This document shows, piece after piece, positions 61,302 to 64,000 of a DNA stretch of 64,000 bases; position 1 is the first letter of the stretch; each line of letters starts with the position of its first letter. This DNA is from SCTD01 sp963781675 (GTDB taxonomy: Bacteria; Actinomycetota; Actinomycetes; Mycobacteriales; SCTD01): assembly GCA_963781675.1 (NCBI GenBank), contig CAWAGF010000006.1, positions 186,001-250,000 of the forward strand, written 5' to 3'. The position numbers and the translations under genes were made by a program. The notes beneath the pieces were generated by a model. The model was not told the origin of the DNA, made no database searches, and was given only the letters and a program-made list of their open reading frames with translations.

Positions 61302-63794
61302 GTGACGGACGTGCTGCCGCCCCCGCCCGACCTGTCCGTGCTCGACGTCGCGGAGCGCATCGCGCTCGTGGACCGGCTGGTGGCGCGCGCACCCTCGCCG
61401 GACCGGCTGGAGCGGCTGGCCGCGGCCGCCGCCGCGCTGCTGGGGGCCTCCGGTGCCGCGGTGACGCTGGTCGCCGCGGCGGAGCAGGTGGTGGCCGCCG
61501 CGCACGGGACGGTGCTCCCGGACGACGGGCGGCGCAAGCCGCTCGCGGAGAGCCTGTGCGCCCTCGCGGCCGCCTCCTGCGGTCCGCTGGCCGTCGCGGA
61601 CGCGCGCAGCCACCCGTGGGTCGGCCACCTGCCGGTCGTCGTCTCCGGCGAGCTGCGGGCCTACCTCGGGGTGCCGCTCGTCGACCGCGAGGGGCTTGTG
61701 CTCGGAGCCCTGTGCGTGACGGACGTCGTGCCGCGCGAGTGGACCCCTGAGCAGGTCGCCCGGCTGACGACCGTCGCCGGGCTGGCCAGCGCCGAGCTCG
61801 ACGACCAGGCGGGCGACTCCGCGGTGCGGCTGCAGCTGGCCGTCCAGGCCGCCGACCTGGGCAGCTACGAGTACGACCTGCCGACCGGCGAGCTGGTCTG
61901 GGACGCGCGGATGCTGGCGCTGCACGGCTGCACCGAGGAGGGCTTCAGCCGGCACGTCGACGCCTACAGCGCCGTGGTGCACCCGGACGACCTGGACCGG
62001 GTGCAGGAGGCGCTGGCGCACGCGGTCTCCGTGGTCGGCGACCTCGTCGTCGACTACCGCGTCGTCCTGCCGGACGGCGGGATCCGCTGGATCAGGGGTC
62101 GCGGTCGGGTGCTGCCCGACATGCTGGGGGCGGCCGCGCGCGTGGTGGGGACGGCGTACGACGCCTCCGCCGACCGCGAGCTGCGCGACGAGCTGACCCG
62201 GCTCATGGAGACGATGCCGGCGGCCTTCGTACGGCTGGACCGGCAGTGGCGCTTCTCCTACGTCAACGCGCGGGCCGAGGCGATCTACGGCCGGACCCGG
62301 CACGAGCTGGTCGGCGCCGACGTCTACGAGGCCTTCCCCGAGGTGCGCGGCTCGGCCTTCGACGAGGTCTACACGAGGGCGATGGACCACGGCGAGAGCG
62401 GCCGGGTGGACGCGTTCTTCGCCCCGCTGGACACCCACTTCGAGGTCTACGTCTGGCCCGACGAGCTCGGGCTGTCGATCTTCTTCCACGACGTCACCGA
62501 CCGGATGCTGGCGCACGCGGCGCTCGCCCGGGCCAGCGACCGGATGGCGCTGCTCAGCGCGGCGGGGGAGTCGCTGTCCGCGAGCCTGCAGCCGCGCGAG
62601 TGCCTCGCGGTGCTGGCCGACCTGGTGGTGCCGGACCTCGCCGCCTGGCTGGTGCTGGTCGTGACCGACGCGGTCGCCGAGCTGCTGGGGGAGCCGGGCG
62701 CCGGCGGCGACCCCACCCGCCTGCACGTCGTCCACCTCGCGCACGAGGACCCCGAGCGCGAGCAGGTGCTCCGCCAGGTCGTCCGCGCGCAGGTGATGAC
62801 GCGCGAGGCGTCCAGCGGCGTGGGCAAGGTCGTCCGGACCGGCGAGCCCGAGGGCTACCCGCGCGTGCCGGACGAGGTCATGGCTGCCCGCGCGAGCGGG
62901 CCGGAGCAGCTCGCCGCCATGCGCGCCCTGAACGGCGGCGCTGTCCTGAGCGTCCCGCTGCACGCGGCCACCGGCGTGCAGGGCGGCTTCACCGTCGGCT
63001 CCCGCGACGACCAGCCGCTCGACGACGCCCTCGTCGTCGACCTCGCCGCCCGCGCCGGGGTGGCCCTCGACAACGCGCTGGCCTACGCCCGGGAGCGGCG
63101 CGAGGCGGCCGTCCTGCAGAGCGCGCTGCTGCCGCGCGAGCCGGCGCACCTGCCGGACGTCGTGCTGGCCACGCGCTACCTGCCGGCCAGCGCCGACGCG
63201 CTCGCCGGAGGCGACTTCTTCAAGACCGTCCGGGTCGACGGGCGGATGGTCCTGATGCTCGGCGACGTGATGGGCCACGGCACCGCGTCCGCCGCCCGCG
63301 CCGGACAGCTGCACGGCCTCGGGGCGGCGCTGGCGCTCGAGGGCCACCGGCCCGGCGCGCTGCTCGCGCGGCTCGCGGCGGGCATCGACCAGATGATGGA
63401 CCTCGAGCTGGCCACGCTGCTCGTCTGCTCCTACGACCCGGCCGACCGCGTGCTCACCACGGCGTCGGCCGGGCACCCCGCGCCGCTGGTGGCGCCGCCC
63501 GCGGGACCGCCGGCCTTCCTCGAGGTCGCGCCCGGACCGCCGCTCGGGGTGCCCGGCGGGGACTACGCCGAGGGCACCGTGGTGCTCGCTCCGGGCAGCA
63601 GCCTCGTGCTGTTCACCGACGGTCTGGTCGAGCGGCGCGGCGAGAGCATCACGGTCGGGCTCGAGCGGCTGCGCGCAGCCCTGGACGAGCTGCGGCTTCC
63701 GCCGGAGCAGGTCGCCGACCACCTGCTGCGCGAGTGCGGCCGGATCGAGGGCGGCGACGACGACGTCGCGCTGCTCGTCCTCGCGCACGGCTAG
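61302..63794 (+). CDS. GAF-PAS-PAS-GAF-SpoIIE protein phosphatase
   Basis: An 830-aa soluble signalling phosphatase. An N-terminal GAF-like domain (residues about 30-165, LVADARSHPWVG-type core) is followed by a PAS_3 domain (YEYDLPTGELVWDARMLALHG) and a second PAS (FVRLDRQWRFSYVNARAEAIYGRTRHELVG). A second GAF-like region precedes the PP2C-type SpoIIE domain: LAGGDFFKTVRVDG, LMLGDVMGHGTASA, LFTDGLVERRGE and GGDDDVALLVL. These Asp residues would bind metal. The family dephosphorylates anti-anti-sigma proteins, so RsbW-like ATPases such as that at 27958 are plausible network partners. GTG 61302 follows GGAGCGGG. Confidence 0.9.
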   Translation: MTDVLPPPPDLSVLDVAERIALVDRLVARAPSPDRLERLAAAAAALLGASGAAVTLVAAAEQVVAAAHGTVLPDDGRRKPLAESLCALAAASCGPLAVADARSHPWVGHLPVVVSGELRAYLGVPLVDREGLVLGALCVTDVVPREWTPEQVARLTTVAGLASAELDDQAGDSAVRLQLAVQAADLGSYEYDLPTGELVWDARMLALHGCTEEGFSRHVDAYSAVVHPDDLDRVQEALAHAVSVVGDLVVDYRVVLPDGGIRWIRGRGRVLPDMLGAAARVVGTAYDASADRELRDELTRLMETMPAAFVRLDRQWRFSYVNARAEAIYGRTRHELVGADVYEAFPEVRGSAFDEVYTRAMDHGESGRVDAFFAPLDTHFEVYVWPDELGLSIFFHDVTDRMLAHAALARASDRMALLSAAGESLSASLQPRECLAVLADLVVPDLAAWLVLVVTDAVAELLGEPGAGGDPTRLHVVHLAHEDPEREQVLRQVVRAQVMTREASSGVGKVVRTGEPEGYPRVPDEVMAARASGPEQLAAMRALNGGAVLSVPLHAATGVQGGFTVGSRDDQPLDDALVVDLAARAGVALDNALAYARERREAAVLQSALLPREPAHLPDVVLATRYLPASADALAGGDFFKTVRVDGRMVLMLGDVMGHGTASAARAGQLHGLGAALALEGHRPGALLARLAAGIDQMMDLELATLLVCSYDPADRVLTTASAGHPAPLVAPPAGPPAFLEVAPGPPLGVPGGDYAEGTVVLAPGSSLVLFTDGLVERRGESITVGLERLRAALDELRLPPEQVADHLLRECGRIEGGDDDVALLVLAHG

Positions 63795-64000
63795 CCCGGT
63801 AGGGCGTCCTGCTGCTCGCGGGCGATGTCGCCCAGGGCGCGCTGCCCGCGCAGGACCGCGTCGCGCATGAGGGCGATCCGGTCGCGGTCCAGCGCCGCTG
63901 CCTCGTACCGGTCCGCCAGCGCCGTCAGGCGCAGGACCAGCTCGGCGGTGCGGGCCACCTCCTGCTCGAGGTCGTCCAGCGGGGCGCTGCGGCGCTGCTG
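63791..64000 (-). CDS. Unknown protein, C-terminal 69 residues, runs off window
   Basis: An open minus-strand frame enters from the right edge and stops at 63791-63793, overlapping the phosphatase stop by 3 nt. The visible part is a charged amphipathic helix region (APLDDLEQEVARTAELVLRL, later LMRDAVLRGQRALGDIAREQ). It is probably coiled coil or a four-helix bundle. No family can be assigned from this piece. Confidence 0.5.
   Translation of the reverse strand, partial: QQRRSAPLDDLEQEVARTAELVLRLTALADRYEAAALDRDRIALMRDAVLRGQRALGDIAREQQDALPG

Overview
The window is a very GC-rich, gene-dense actinobacterial chromosome segment. It carries an SsgB-type sporulation/division regulator, an ECF sigma with a zinc-finger anti-sigma, the Gram-positive coproporphyrin haem branch (hemE, hemG/cgoX, hemQ/chdC), PrimPolC/LigC-type repair proteins, a 13E12-type DUF222 gene, and a Gly-Cys-Val tRNA cluster. 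This suggests a morphologically complex actinomycete, probably not Streptomyces. I cannot fix the genus. There is no sign of a prophage, plasmid, CRISPR array or insertion sequence; this looks like core chromosome.

Layout. 1-0.4 kb: start of a DUF222 gene. 0.9-5.5 kb: lipid block (diacylglycerol kinase, AGPS-like flavoprotein, TetR, GlpD) around a palindromic operator. 5.5-9.9 kb: dxs and conserved unknowns. 10-12.2 kb: OmpR-type two-component system and a small membrane protein, closed by two tandem hairpins. 12.3-19.1 kb: GNAT, RNase D, a LuxR-type response regulator, then a divergent, translationally coupled operon of exported subtilase, polytopic sensor and NarL-type kinase. 19.1-28.8 kb: DUF3000, EamA transporter, haem genes, MFS pump, PPOX protein, DUF4349 lipoprotein, RsbW-like ATPase, MsrB. 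28.9-36.7 kb: primase-polymerase and LigC flanking an exported beta-propeller, TesB, ABC-F and a small membrane protein. 36.8-43.6 kb: M28 peptidase, phosphotransferase, ZapE ATPase, a PAS-GGDEF protein, an exported LVIVD protein. 43.6-52.8 kb: glgX-treY and treZ (trehalose from glycogen) with a membrane diguanylate cyclase between them. 52.6-57.9 kb: FtsH-like protease, exported BNR/VWA protein and a tiny Cys-rich protein. 58.1-61.2 kb: four tRNAs, SsgB, ECF sigma/anti-sigma. 61.3-64 kb: GAF/PAS/SpoIIE phosphatase and the tail of an unknown gene.

Two global features matter to any reader. First, eight otherwise intact genes need a one-base correction to read through (near 9038, 14674, 15443, 23413, 26311, 27945, 50890 and 57166). 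Seven need one base removed and one needs a base added. This looks more like residual assembly error than real gene death, but it must be settled before these genes are called pseudogenes. Second, at least a dozen genes have a TANNNT -10 hexamer ending 6-8 nt before the start codon, so leaderless transcription appears common.

The most interesting groups are the subtilase/sensor/kinase/regulator locus with its ANSWS repeats, the diguanylate cyclase inside the trehalose/glycogen genes, and the FtsH-VWA-Cys-rich operon.
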